From SHVO01 sp041906145 (GTDB lineage Bacteria > Pseudomonadota > Alphaproteobacteria > Rhodospirillales > Rhodospirillaceae): a DNA stretch of 64,000 nucleotides. Location of the stretch: assembly GCA_041906145.1 (NCBI GenBank), contig JAYRJU010000003.1, positions 1 to 64,000 on the forward strand, written 5' to 3'. The notes beneath the pieces were generated by a model. The model made no database searches, was not told the DNA's origin, and was given only the letters and a program-made list of their open reading frames with translations. This document shows positions 36,430 to 45,121 of this stretch, piece by piece. The first letter of the stretch is position 1; the number at the start of each line of letters is the position of its first letter. Position numbers and translations under genes: made by a program.

Positions 36430-39400
36430 CTAATGGAAATCATGGCTGTGGAATCGCATCTCGCCTGGGTCGGCGATGAGCCTTCCATATGCGTCCCGCT
36501 GGGTAATCTCCACCTCCTGGCCGTCCTTGCTCACGCTGGTGAGCAGGTCGTTGAGACTGTAGAGGCTGTCGGCCACGACATGAATGATCTGGCCCTCACG
36601 CTGCACCCGGCCGACGCAGCCCAGGATGTCGGCGGTCATGATCGTGCTGCGGTACTTATCGAAGATCGTCGACCAGACCACCAAATTTCCGACGCCGGTT
36701 TCATCCTCCAGCGTAATGAACACGATCCCGCTTGCTGTTCCCGGGCGCTGCCGCACAAGCACAAGCCCCGCAATACGAACCCGGTCACCGTCCTTGAGGC
36801 GGCGTAGGTCCGCCATTGACTTCCACCGCTCCCGCGTGAGGTCGCTGCGTACAAGCGACAAGGGATGGGCCCGCAGAGAAAAGGCCATAGTCGCGTAATC
36901 CTCGACAACTTCTCCGGCGGCGGTCAAAGAACGCAGCCCCACACGTTCTTCTACGATCTCCGGACGATCAAAGCCTTCCGCTTGATCGGCCGCCACGAAT
37001 AACGGCAATGGTTTGTCGCTCAAGGATTTCACAGTCCAAAGCGCCTCGCGACGGCTATACCCTAAACTCGCGAAAGCGTCGGCCTCCGCCAGCTTTTCCA
37101 GCTGCGCCACCGGGGTTCCGGTGCGTCGCCACACATCCTCGAGGTTCTCATAAGGCGCCTCAATACAGGGGATTTTGGCCATGACGTCATTGATGGCGCC
37201 TGGGACCATGCGGAAGCCGAGGCGCACGGCAAACACATCCTGCTCCTGCCATTCCAACATGCAGTCCCAGCGGCTCGCATTGATATCGATAGGAAGTACT
37301 TTCACATCGTGATCGACGGCATCGCGAATTAACTGTGCCGGCGCATAGAAACCCATCGGTTGGGCATTCAGGATCGCGCACAGAAACACCTCGGGATGGC
37401 GGCACTTGATGTAGGCGGAGGCGTACACGAGAAGCGCGAAGGAAGCCGCATGGCTTTCCGGGAACCCATACGTTCCGAAACCTTCGATCTGACTGAAGCA
37501 ACGTTTGGCGAAATCCAAGGGATAGCCGTTTTCAACCATGCCGCTGATGAATTTTTTACCGAAGCCGTTGAGGTTTCCGTCGTTGCGGAAAGTGGCCATT
37601 GCGCGGCGGAGCAAGTCGGCCTCATTCGGCGTAAACTTCGCCGCCACGATGGCGATCTGCATCGCCTGCTCCTGAAAGAGAGGAACACCCAACGTACTCT
37701 TGAGCACGCCTTCCAACTCTTGTTTGTAGTAAATCGGCTTTTCTTTGCGTTCACGGCGTCGCAAGTAAGGATGCACCATATCGCCTTGGATAGGGCCGGG
37801 ACGAACTATCGCCACTTCGATCACGAGATCGTTGAGACAGCGCGGTTGTAAGCGCGGCAACATGCTCATCTGCGCGCGGCTTTCCACCTGGAAAACACCG
37901 ATGCTGTCGGCCTCGCACAGCATGTCGTAAACCGCCGGGTCTTCCTTCGGCAGTGTATCGACCGTGTACTCCAGCCCTTTGTGATCACGCAGGAGATCAA
38001 ATGCACGCCGGAGACAGCCCAGCATGCCCAAGCCCAACACATCCACTTTCATCATGCGCAGGACCTCGATGTCGTCTTTGTCCCATTCGATCACGGTGCG
38101 CTTTTCCATCGTGGCATTCTCGATGGGCACGAGATCGTCCAGCCGGTCCTGTGTGATGACGAACCCTCCTGGGTGCTGTGATAGATGGCGTGGAAAACCT
38201 GTAATCTCCTGTGACAGCTGGAGAAGGAGTTTGAGCCGGTAGTCGGTGGGATCGAGACCTAGATTGCGAGCTTGAGAGTCCGGAATGCCCTCATCGCTCC
38301 AACCCCACACGGATTTCGCCAAGACTGCGGCTGTGTCCTCCGGCAAACCCAAAGCCTTCGCCACCTCGCGTACCGCGCGTCGGGAGCGGTAGTGAATCAC
38401 TGTGGCTGTGAGGGCGGCGCGCTCGCGGCCATAAGTCTCATAAATCCACTGAATCACTTCTTCACGTCGCTCGTGCTCAAAATCGACGTCAATATCCGGG
38501 GGCTCATCGCGGCTGGTGCTGACGAAGCGCTCAAATAGCAGCGTACGCTGCATAGGGTTAATCTCGGTGATTCCCAGGCAGTAGCACACGGCTGAGTTTG
38601 CGGCGCTGCCACGGCCTTGGCACAGAATTCCGATGGACCGTGCGTACCGCACAATTCGCCAAACCGTCAGGAAGTATGGCGCATATCCGAGCTCGGCTAT
38701 GATTTTAAGCTCATGCTGAACCTTCCGCGTAACTTCGTCGGGAATGTGGTCAAGATATCGGAACGCGGCGCCTTTCCATGTTTCTCTTTCCAGCCCTTCT
38801 TGCGCCGTTAGCCCCGGAAAGAGATTTTCGTCCGGATACTGATACTTCAGTTGATCGAGGGAGAAGGTGCAGCGCGCTGCGATCTCCGCCGACCGCTCCA
38901 CCGCTTCGGGGTGAAGTTTGAACAAGCGCACCATTTCCTCAGGCGTTTTGAAGTGCCGATCCGCGGACCATTCGCGCTCATGGCCAAGTTCATCGATGGA
39001 ACGACCTAGTCGAATACAGGTGACAATGTCCTGCAGCATGCGCCGCTCGGGCACATGGTAAAGCACGTCATTGGTCGCCACGGTCTGTACACGGCAATCG
39101 GCGGCGAGGGTGGCGATCTCGGAGAGCCGTTGCACCTCGTTGGGCCGGAAGCGGCGAGTTAGCGCCATGTAAGAGCGGTTGCGGAAGTCGCTGCGCAGCC
39201 TCTGCAATAATCCCCGCAAAGCGGCGTTCGCATAATCCCCCAACGCTATGAGCAATTGTCCTTCGCCATATTCCACGACATCGTCATAGGTGAGATGACA
39301 TTCCCCTTTCTTCGCACGCTGTTTGCCAACCGTCAGGAGCCGCACCAATCGGCTATAGGCCGCGCGCTCCTGCGGATAACAGAGCAGGCTTTCACCGCTT

Positions 39401-39627
39401 ATGAGATCAAGACGGCAGCCAGTGAGGAGCTTGATCTGGGTGTTCTCTTGCTTGTTATAAGTTTTGACGGTGTCATAAGCTTTGACAATTCCCGCAAGCG
39501 TGTTGCGATCGGTGATGGATACGGTCTCATGCCCCAGCGTTGCCGCTGCGACCACAAGCTCTCGCGGAAACGATGCCCCGCGTAGGAAAGAGTAGTTGGT
39601 GGTGACCTGGAGGTCGACGTAGGTCAC
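36430..39627 (-). CDS. dnaE2: Error-prone DNA polymerase III alpha subunit, DnaE2
   Basis: A 1065-residue C-family polymerase for damage-induced translesion synthesis. The PHP domain starts YVDLQVTTNYSFLRGASFP. The catalytic palm has GRGSAANSAVCYCLGIT and DEPPDIDVDFEHERR with the active-site aspartates. The helix-hairpin-helix and OB-fold regions follow (RIAGLVLVRQRPGTASG, ITLEDETG). The length and sequence match DnaE2, not replicative DnaE1. The GTG at 39627 overlaps the imuB stop (GTGA), so translation is coupled, and it gives the usual VTYVDLQ start. It works with ImuA and ImuB as the alphaproteobacterial mutasome. Expression probably comes from the LexA-controlled imuA promoter. Confidence 0.95.
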   Translation of the reverse strand: MTYVDLQVTTNYSFLRGASFPRELVVAAATLGHETVSITDRNTLAGIVKAYDTVKTYNKQENTQIKLLTGCRLDLISGESLLCYPQERAAYSRLVRLLTVGKQRAKKGECHLTYDDVVEYGEGQLLIALGDYANAALRGLLQRLRSDFRNRSYMALTRRFRPNEVQRLSEIATLAADCRVQTVATNDVLYHVPERRMLQDIVTCIRLGRSIDELGHEREWSADRHFKTPEEMVRLFKLHPEAVERSAEIAARCTFSLDQLKYQYPDENLFPGLTAQEGLERETWKGAAFRYLDHIPDEVTRKVQHELKIIAELGYAPYFLTVWRIVRYARSIGILCQGRGSAANSAVCYCLGITEINPMQRTLLFERFVSTSRDEPPDIDVDFEHERREEVIQWIYETYGRERAALTATVIHYRSRRAVREVAKALGLPEDTAAVLAKSVWGWSDEGIPDSQARNLGLDPTDYRLKLLLQLSQEITGFPRHLSQHPGGFVITQDRLDDLVPIENATMEKRTVIEWDKDDIEVLRMMKVDVLGLGMLGCLRRAFDLLRDHKGLEYTVDTLPKEDPAVYDMLCEADSIGVFQVESRAQMSMLPRLQPRCLNDLVIEVAIVRPGPIQGDMVHPYLRRRERKEKPIYYKQELEGVLKSTLGVPLFQEQAMQIAIVAAKFTPNEADLLRRAMATFRNDGNLNGFGKKFISGMVENGYPLDFAKRCFSQIEGFGTYGFPESHAASFALLVYASAYIKCRHPEVFLCAILNAQPMGFYAPAQLIRDAVDHDVKVLPIDINASRWDCMLEWQEQDVFAVRLGFRMVPGAINDVMAKIPCIEAPYENLEDVWRRTGTPVAQLEKLAEADAFASLGYSRREALWTVKSLSDKPLPLFVAADQAEGFDRPEIVEERVGLRSLTAAGEVVEDYATMAFSLRAHPLSLVRSDLTRERWKSMADLRRLKDGDRVRIAGLVLVRQRPGTASGIVFITLEDETGVGNLVVWSTIFDKYRSTIMTADILGCVGRVQREGQIIHVVADSLYSLNDLLTSVSKDGQEVEITQRDAYGRLIADPGEMRFHSHDFH

Positions 39628-41132
39628 GCGAACACTCCGTGCACATACCAACGGTGCATATTCTCCGCCGTAAGCCGGTTGTCGCGGTACAGCCAGAAAC
39701 GCTCGCCTTGCTCATCCTCCACACGGAAATAGTCGCGTACTTCGCCCTGTTCGCGTTCAGCTTGCCACCATTCCCCGTAAACTCGTTCCGGGCCGTCGGC
39801 GCGTTTGACAGCGTGGCCATCGCCGCGCCATGTGAAGCGCGCTGGGGGATGATCCGGCAACATCGCCATGACCTCCACCGGTTCCGGTGGTGAGAACAGT
39901 CGCACGGGGCGCGGAAGATTAGCGGGCCACGAAGGCGAAGGGGCGCTGGCAGGATCAACGGACTTCATGGCTCGTTCCGGGATGTCGCTCGCATGTGAAG
40001 CGATGCGGTAAACGTTGCGCGCACCGACTTGGCTGGCGAATGAGTCGACCAAGTCCGAAGTATCGCCGAGACTGTCCATCCCGCTCTCAGTATCGATTTG
40101 ATGGGGGAACAGAGGTTCGGTGCGCCATGCCGTCAAGACGGCACTATCAACCCCGAAACCCGGGTCCACTGTTTCGACCTTGTCGCCTAATAGCTTGATG
40201 AAATGCGCGGGGTTGCGTGAAGGCCGGGCTAGGGCAAGGCGGATGGTTTCCACGCGATTGTCGGTGCGAAAGAACAGAAGATCGAGTTTGCGCGCGCCTT
40301 CCTGGCTCTTTTCAAGTTCTGCGCAGAGCGGCGGCGCTAAAAGCCCGATCGTGCGTTTCAAGTCGTCCGCCGTGCCGATCGGTTCGGCAAAGACGAGGCG
40401 CTTGCGTTTCGCGGCGGGTGGAAGCACCGCTTCAATGGATTCCGGCGCTTGTCCCAAAGCTTGGTCGAGGCGTAACAATAGGTCCTTGCCGAAGCGACGA
40501 GGCAACGTCGCGCGCGGAATATGCCGAAGGTCGGCGATGGTCTTAAGGCCCACCCGCCACAGGCTGCGTCCGGTCGCGAGGCTAATGCGCAACGCCATGA
40601 CCGGGAGCGGATTCAAATCCGCCGGCGCGCTGGAAACCGTGATCGATTGAGGAGCAAAGTGCGCCAGGGCCCAGGCCGCGCCGGGGCTTGCCGCCATGGC
40701 AATGCGTGCGGTCAAACCATGTCCCGCCATGGCGCCGCGGATGGTCTCCAGCATTTTTGTCTCGCCGCCGAACAGATGCGTCGCACCTGTCGCGTCGATC
40801 CAGATGCTGTCCGGTGAAAAGGCGGAGACGAGAGGGCTATAGCGCAAACACCACACGGCCAACCGCTCCAGCGCGCGACCGTCCTCCAGCGGCTGTGCGG
40901 GTAGTGCGACCAGATTTGGTTGCACCGCGCGGGCATGCGCCAACGCAAGCCCGGGCGTGATCCCGTCCGCGGCGGCCGCGGCGTTCACCGCCAGCACGAG
41001 CCGGTGTTTGTCCTCCAGATTGGCGATGACGACAGGTTTATGCGATAGCGCGTCGTTCGTTTCGCCGCTCAAGCGGCGTAATCGCGCTTCCATCGGCCAA
41101 TGCGGGAGGAAGATGCAGATAACCCTGCGCAT
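39624..41132 (-). CDS. imuB: ImuB, Y-family polymerase-like mutasome hub
   Basis: A 502-residue Y-family-like protein that bridges DnaE2 to the beta clamp. The N-terminus MRRVICIFLPHWPMEARLRRL and the segment AVNAAAAADGITPGLALAHARA fit the family. DSIWIDATGATHLFGGE lies in the palm, and the acidic catalytic set of true Y-polymerases is not complete, as usual for ImuB. The C-terminal part contains GEWWQAEREQGEVRDYFRVEDEQGERFWLYRD, followed by WYVHGVFA. The ATG at 41132 is chosen by family alignment. It overlaps imuA by about 95 bp, which is longer than usual; ATG 41093 is a shorter alternative. Confidence 0.9.
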   Translation of the reverse strand: MRRVICIFLPHWPMEARLRRLSGETNDALSHKPVVIANLEDKHRLVLAVNAAAAADGITPGLALAHARAVQPNLVALPAQPLEDGRALERLAVWCLRYSPLVSAFSPDSIWIDATGATHLFGGETKMLETIRGAMAGHGLTARIAMAASPGAAWALAHFAPQSITVSSAPADLNPLPVMALRISLATGRSLWRVGLKTIADLRHIPRATLPRRFGKDLLLRLDQALGQAPESIEAVLPPAAKRKRLVFAEPIGTADDLKRTIGLLAPPLCAELEKSQEGARKLDLLFFRTDNRVETIRLALARPSRNPAHFIKLLGDKVETVDPGFGVDSAVLTAWRTEPLFPHQIDTESGMDSLGDTSDLVDSFASQVGARNVYRIASHASDIPERAMKSVDPASAPSPSWPANLPRPVRLFSPPEPVEVMAMLPDHPPARFTWRGDGHAVKRADGPERVYGEWWQAEREQGEVRDYFRVEDEQGERFWLYRDNRLTAENMHRWYVHGVFA

Positions 41133-41802
41133 CGGGGACTTCCACACTCCAGGTGCCAGTAGCTCCGCTGCGCGAGCGCAGCAATTCAAGGGTCCATCGC
41201 GCCCGGCCTGACTGGGGGATTGGGTGCGGGGACGAAGGCGCCGCACTGATCCGCCACCGGCTCGCCGCGGCGATGGGTTCAAGTTCGGTATTTTTCCGGC
41301 GTCTTCGTAAGGTGAAGGCCATGGTCGCGCCGCTCTCGGCGGCCAACGCCAAGCGCCGGCTTGTCGTCAGCGTCAGGCACGGGGTTTCACCGATCACACA
41401 GCCCAGGGACGCATGGCGCAGCGCTTCTTCCATCACCGCCAGCACGTCCTTTTCCGAGCGTGCTCGCACCACGATGAGGCGCGAGGCGGGAAGGCCCATC
41501 TGCGCAAGTCCGGGAGCGTAGAAATCGGGCGAGGTGGTGCACCACAAGACAGGTTTCCCAAGACGTCCGGCGCTTGCGGCGGCAAAAGCGGTCGCGGCCG
41601 CAAATCCCGCCGCGCTCACGCTATTAACTTCATGCAGCGCCGCGGTCGGCAAACCGCCTTCCGGCCAAAGACCATCGAGTGCAGGAATGCCGAAAGGCAG
41701 CGCTTTAAGGGCGCCGCGCCGGGCTGGTCCCTCGAGTCTTTCAAGGCGGTGGATATGTTCTCGTAAGTCTTTGAGAACGGCAGTTTTCCTGCCCGTTTCC
41801 AT
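41038..41802 (-). CDS. imuA: ImuA, RecA/SulA-like mutasome protein
   Basis: A 254-residue RecA-like protein, the first gene of the imuA-imuB-dnaE2 damage-mutagenesis cassette. GIPALDGLWPEGGLPTAALHEV near the N-terminus and VLWCTTSPDFYAPGLAQMGLP in the middle are typical. The Walker A lysine of RecA is not present, as in other ImuA proteins. ImuA limits homologous recombination and supports translesion synthesis together with ImuB. A LexA box lies 31-45 bp upstream, placing the operon in the SOS regulon. Confidence 0.9.
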   Translation of the reverse strand: METGRKTAVLKDLREHIHRLERLEGPARRGALKALPFGIPALDGLWPEGGLPTAALHEVNSVSAAGFAAATAFAAASAGRLGKPVLWCTTSPDFYAPGLAQMGLPASRLIVVRARSEKDVLAVMEEALRHASLGCVIGETPCLTLTTSRRLALAAESGATMAFTLRRRRKNTELEPIAAASRWRISAAPSSPHPIPQSGRARWTLELLRSRSGATGTWSVEVPDAQGYLHLPPALADGSAITPLERRNERRAIA

Positions 41803-41832
41803 GAGGTGCGTCCATTCTTGGTCCCTTGGTTT

Positions 41833-41847
41833 GTTCTAGTTTTGTTC
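41833..41847. promoter_or_regulatory. LexA (SOS) box, alphaproteobacterial type
   Basis: GTTC-TAGTTTT-GTTC is an exact GTTC-N7-GTTC direct repeat, the alphaproteobacterial LexA site. It lies 31 bp before the imuA start. Confidence 0.9.
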
Positions 41848-41894
41848 TAGTCGTTGTGGGAGTCAAGGGCGAGGGGTAAATCCCTGCAAACATT

Positions 41895-41919
41895 GGAACT
41901 TCCAGGATGTGGAACCGTT
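41895..41919 (+). promoter_or_regulatory. Sigma-EcfG (general stress response) promoter
   Basis: GGAAC (41895-41899), 16 bases, and CGTT (41916-41919) match GGAAC-N16/17-CGTT exactly, 34 bp before the start codon of the Lys/Ala-rich protein. The region also forms an imperfect hairpin (GGATG-TGGAA / TTCCA-G-CATCC). Confidence 0.7.
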
Positions 41920-41952
41920 GCGCTTCCAGCATCCTCAGCCCAAGGAGTCCCT

Positions 41953-42327
41953 ATGCCCCGCGGCGATAAATCCAGTTATTCGAACAAACAGAAGCGTCAG
42001 GCCGAACACATCGAGGAAGGCTACGAAGACAAAGGCGTGAGCCATAAGGAAGCCGAAGCCCGCGCCTGGGCGACGGTGAACGCCATGGACGGCGGCGGCA
42101 AGAAGAGTGGATCTGGCCGGGGAAGGAAGACTAACAAGGCTCCGGCGCGCAAAGGCGGCGCGGCACGTAAAACGGTCTCACGCAAGAGTGCTTCACACTC
42201 CTCACCCTCACGTGCAACCGCCAGCGCCAAGAGCGGACGCGCTCCCGCTCGTAAAAAAACAGCCCGTAAGAAGACTGCCCGAAAGAGCACGGCTCGTAAA
42301 AGCGCGCGCAAGAAAGCTTCCCGATAG
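41953..42327 (+). CDS. Small basic protein with histone-like Lys/Ala/Arg tail
   Basis: A 124-residue protein. The first 55 residues (MPRGDKSSYSNKQKRQAEHI, then GVSHKEAEARAWATVN) are the conserved domain often annotated as plasmid-stabilisation protein in alphaproteobacteria. The remaining 70 residues are a low-complexity tail of Lys, Arg, Ala, Ser and Thr with repeats such as KKTARKKTARKS. The tail resembles the eukaryotic-H1-like tails of bacterial AlgP and HctB, so it probably binds DNA or RNA. The ATG at 41953 has AAGGAG upstream and a sigma-EcfG promoter. A general-stress role, perhaps nucleoid protection, is inferred. It faces away from imuA. Confidence 0.8.
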   Translation: MPRGDKSSYSNKQKRQAEHIEEGYEDKGVSHKEAEARAWATVNAMDGGGKKSGSGRGRKTNKAPARKGGAARKTVSRKSASHSSPSRATASAKSGRAPARKKTARKKTARKSTARKSARKKASR

Positions 42328-42344
42328 TCTTAGGGCTTAAAAGC

Positions 42345-42382
42345 CTGTGGGCGCGGTTGCTTCTCAGCACCCGCGCCCACAG
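42345..42382. terminator. Hairpin between convergent small genes, probable terminator
   Basis: A perfect 12-bp stem, CTGTGGGCGCGG / CCGCGCCCACAG, has a 14-base loop. It lies between the basic-protein gene and the convergent Asp-repeat protein. There is no long T-run. Confidence 0.65.
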
Positions 42383-42400
42383 CTCTCACTCAGGTTTTAG

Positions 42401-42787
42401 CTACCACCGCCACGGATTACGCGGGCGCGCATCGCGGCGGTTCGGGACGCCGTCACCGTCCCAATCCCAGGAGCGGCTGTAGCGCGTCGGCGCGAAGCCA
42501 TAACCGCCGTTGTAGCCGCCTCGGCCGTAATTCGGGCGATAGTCGTTGCGGTCGTAACGGTTTGGAACGCCGTCGTTGTCGCGGTCCCGGTCGTAGCGAT
42601 TAGGCACGCCGTCGCGGTCGTAATCGCGTTCCCGATCATAACCTCGGTCATAACCGCGATTATTGTACTGAACCTTCGCCGCCTTAACGGAGGCATGTCC
42701 CGCGAACGTATCGGCCGAGGCCGCCGTCGCGAAGCCCACGCCCAAGGTCAAGGCTAACGCCGCAGTCAATGTTTTGAGTGTTTTCAT
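42401..42787 (-). CDS. Small exported protein with thrombospondin-type-3-like Asp repeats
   Basis: A 128-residue exported protein. The ATG at 42787 has GGAGGCGGG upstream. A signal peptide ends at ASAD. The mature chain contains three short Asp-rich repeats of the form D-x-D-x-DGVPN-R-x-D: DYDRDGVPNRYDRD, DRDNDGVPNRYDRN and DWDGDGVPNRRD. These resemble thrombospondin type-3 calcium repeats and the Asp loops of OmpA-linked proteins. Between them is a Gly/Tyr/Arg-rich segment. Calcium binding in the periplasm or at the surface is likely; the role is unknown. Confidence 0.75.
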   Translation of the reverse strand: MKTLKTLTAALALTLGVGFATAASADTFAGHASVKAAKVQYNNRGYDRGYDRERDYDRDGVPNRYDRDRDNDGVPNRYDRNDYRPNYGRGGYNGGYGFAPTRYSRSWDWDGDGVPNRRDARPRNPWRW

Positions 42788-42918
42788 AAACCCGCCTCCA
42801 TGCGGAACTGTCACGCTTATGAATTTGCTCTTGCATTGCGGACGGCTGATGACGCGTTCAGGGTATTTTGATGATGAAGCGAATCCGCGCGGCCTACACG
42901 CGGCGCGCGATTAGGGTT

Positions 42919-43152
42919 TTATGCCTTCAAGTTCTCGCCTACTTTTTGCACGCAGCGCCGGATCATACCGGCCGCGCGCTTCTCGTTCGCATTGGCCTCG
43001 CGGGCCGCGAACTCAGCTTCGAGTTTGCGCAATATCTCGCGCTTTGACTCGAGCGGGCGCTTCCCCAGATACGCGCTGATCCAATTGGAAACCAGACGCG
43101 GATCTGGGGTCGCTGTGGCGAGAGAAAGGAGGTCTTGAACGGGATCGGCCAC
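42919..43152 (-). CDS. Small helical protein of unknown function
   Basis: An unrecognised 77-residue protein, strongly charged and helical (GKRPLESKREILRKLEAEFAAREANANEKRAAGM), with a single Cys near the C-terminus. The only start is GTG 43152, with no clear Shine-Dalgarno, which lowers confidence. Composition and codon use look coding. It lies between the Asp-repeat gene and the DUF3095 gene, on the same strand as both. Confidence 0.5.
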   Translation of the reverse strand: MADPVQDLLSLATATPDPRLVSNWISAYLGKRPLESKREILRKLEAEFAAREANANEKRAAGMIRRCVQKVGENLKA

Positions 43153-43240
43153 GAAGGATTTAGGCTTTCAGCGACTTGTAGATAAGGCGCAGAAAATTTG
43201 TTGTCGCCTGTTCGTTGGCGCCGGCGGTCTTTTCTCTACT

Positions 43241-44410
43241 TCAAGCTGCGGAGAGTTTGCGCAACTGCGCTTTCAGGTGTGTAGCCGCCGCAGTGTAGCC
43301 CCCGTCGCCGCCGTCAATGAAGTGCACATGTTCGTTTTGCGAGGGCGAGGTTACGAAGCAGGTCATCACGGCGTGATCCGAAACATGCATGCCGTACTGC
43401 AGTTCCCCTTTGGCCTGATGATCGTCCATGAACCCGCGCACCACTTCGATGCGGTCTTCGGGGCAATCGAATACGAGGGCCAATGCGGCGCCGGAGCGCG
43501 CGAAGTCCACCGCATTTTCCGCGACTTCGCGTTTGTATCGGCTCGGCAGCCAGGGGCCGAGGGCAAGATCGAATTTATAGAAGACCGATAGGAACAGGGA
43601 TTTCAGCGCGATCCAGGTCACCAGCAAGGAAACCGGCCAGTTCCCATGCAACGCTTTTGCCTCGCGTACGATCCCTTTTGCGGGCCATTTGTTGACAAGC
43701 GCGCCGAACGAGGCCGCTTTCAGCGATTCAACGCCGGTGAGTTTGTGCAAGCTCATGTGTAGTTCGCCATGATCGCCGCCCCGGATCACCAGCGAAACCA
43801 TCTTACCGTGCTTGGATTGCAGGGGCTGCCAACGGCAGGAAAGTCCGGCGAGGTCGGGCGGCTCGCCGTCGTCTTCATCATCGCGCACCATGGCCAATTC
43901 GGTGAGGGCGACATCGGCACTGCGAGCTTTCACCGCCTGTTCCAGATCCTCAACGCCGCTACCCTGGAAAACAGCGTAGGCGTTGCCGGGTGAGGGCTCG
44001 TAGCGCCCGACGAGCACTTCGCACTTGCGTTCGCTGAGGGCTCCTACGGGAACGAAGCCGACGCGTAAATCCAAGTTGAACTCCCGCTTCGCGAACGTGC
44101 GCGTACGCGCGAGAACTTTCCGAGCTTCGGCCGCGAAATCGGGCGGCACGAGCGCCACCGCGCCATCGCCGCCGAATTGATAAGGGATCGAGCCGGCCAA
44201 ATTACTGAGAGCCGAGATCATCGCGGCGGCCGCGAAATTCACGTCTGAATGGCGGCCGGATTCAACTGCCGCGGTCGAGCCTTTGATGTCGGAGCAAGCA
44301 ATAAACCAGTCGTCCGGCGCTTGCACGTAGCGGCTCGCTTCAAAGACCATGGAAGCCGAAGGCATCGGCGTCAGGGCCTCGTAAAAACTATAGGTGGCGC
44401 GGGTATTCAT
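43241..44410 (-). CDS. DUF3095 protein (nucleotide-cyclase-like)
   Basis: A 389-residue DUF3095 protein. The conserved blocks are ACSDIKGSTAAVESGRHSDVNFAAAAMI (about residues 38-65) and the turn PYQFGGDGAVALVPP (about 77-91). The DIKGST and FGGDGA motifs correspond in spacing to the metal-binding strand and GGD turn of class III cyclases and GGDEF domains, so a nucleotide cyclase or a degenerate relative is likely. A later WxALKSLFLSVFYKF segment is hydrophobic but probably not membrane spanning. The ATG at 44410 follows AGGGA. It diverges from the TPR gene. Confidence 0.8.
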   Translation of the reverse strand: MNTRATYSFYEALTPMPSASMVFEASRYVQAPDDWFIACSDIKGSTAAVESGRHSDVNFAAAAMISALSNLAGSIPYQFGGDGAVALVPPDFAAEARKVLARTRTFAKREFNLDLRVGFVPVGALSERKCEVLVGRYEPSPGNAYAVFQGSGVEDLEQAVKARSADVALTELAMVRDDEDDGEPPDLAGLSCRWQPLQSKHGKMVSLVIRGGDHGELHMSLHKLTGVESLKAASFGALVNKWPAKGIVREAKALHGNWPVSLLVTWIALKSLFLSVFYKFDLALGPWLPSRYKREVAENAVDFARSGAALALVFDCPEDRIEVVRGFMDDHQAKGELQYGMHVSDHAVMTCFVTSPSQNEHVHFIDGGDGGYTAAATHLKAQLRKLSAA

Positions 44411-44473
44411 TCCCTGGCCTTCCGCTTTCCGGTCGTTCTGTTTAGCATGCCACCCGTCATGCCGGGAGATTTC

Positions 44474-45121
44474 GTGCGTTCTTTTCTGCTCGCTCTATTG
44501 CTTTTTGTGTCTCCCGTGGCTTTTGCCGCAGATGCCGCTCTGCAGCGGGATATGGATGCGCTCGAGGACCGCTGGGCGCTCACAAAATACGAGCTGACCG
44601 ACAAAACCCAGCGGCTGCGGAACGTGCAGGCGCTGCATCTGGAAGCCGTGGGACTCGCGCAACGCTACCCTGGGCGGGCCGAACCCCTGATCTGGGAGGC
44701 CCTGATCTACATTCTTGAAGCGGAGGTCCATAGCAACACGGCCTCACTCAGCGCCTTACGCAGCGCGCGCGAACTGCTCGAGCAAGCAGAGAAGATCGAC
44801 GGCGCGGCCATGAATGGCGCGGTGCATACAAATCTCGGCTCACTCTATTACGAGGTGCCGGGCTGGCCGATCTCTTTCGGTAGCAACAGCAAGGCCGAAG
44901 CGCACCTTAAGCAAGCGCTTGCTCACGACCGCGACGGGCGTGAAGCGAATTACTTCTACGGGGATTTTCTTCTTCAGCGAAGGCAGCCGGAAGAGGCGCT
45001 GCGTTATCTCGAAAAGGCGCTCGGCGCGCCTATCAATCCTGCGCACGCACGGGCCGACAGGGGGCGGCACAAGGAGGCTCAAGAAGCGTACGATAAGGCG
45101 AAAGCCGCTTTGTCCCGCTAA
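44474..45121 (+). CDS. Exported TPR-like protein
   Basis: A 215-residue exported protein with helical repeats. The GTG at 44474 has GGGAGA six bases upstream and begins directly with the signal peptide (RSFLLALLLFVSPVAFAAD). ATGs at 44447 and 44459 would add an unlikely Pro-rich leader. Helical repeats follow, with TPR-type A/Y/G spacing such as NLGSLYYEVPGW and EANYFYGDFLLQRRQPEEALRYLEKAL. It probably acts as a periplasmic scaffold; no partner is evident. It overlaps the convergent DTW gene by 4 bp. Confidence 0.7.
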   Translation: MRSFLLALLLFVSPVAFAADAALQRDMDALEDRWALTKYELTDKTQRLRNVQALHLEAVGLAQRYPGRAEPLIWEALIYILEAEVHSNTASLSALRSARELLEQAEKIDGAAMNGAVHTNLGSLYYEVPGWPISFGSNSKAEAHLKQALAHDRDGREANYFYGDFLLQRRQPEEALRYLEKALGAPINPAHARADRGRHKEAQEAYDKAKAALSR

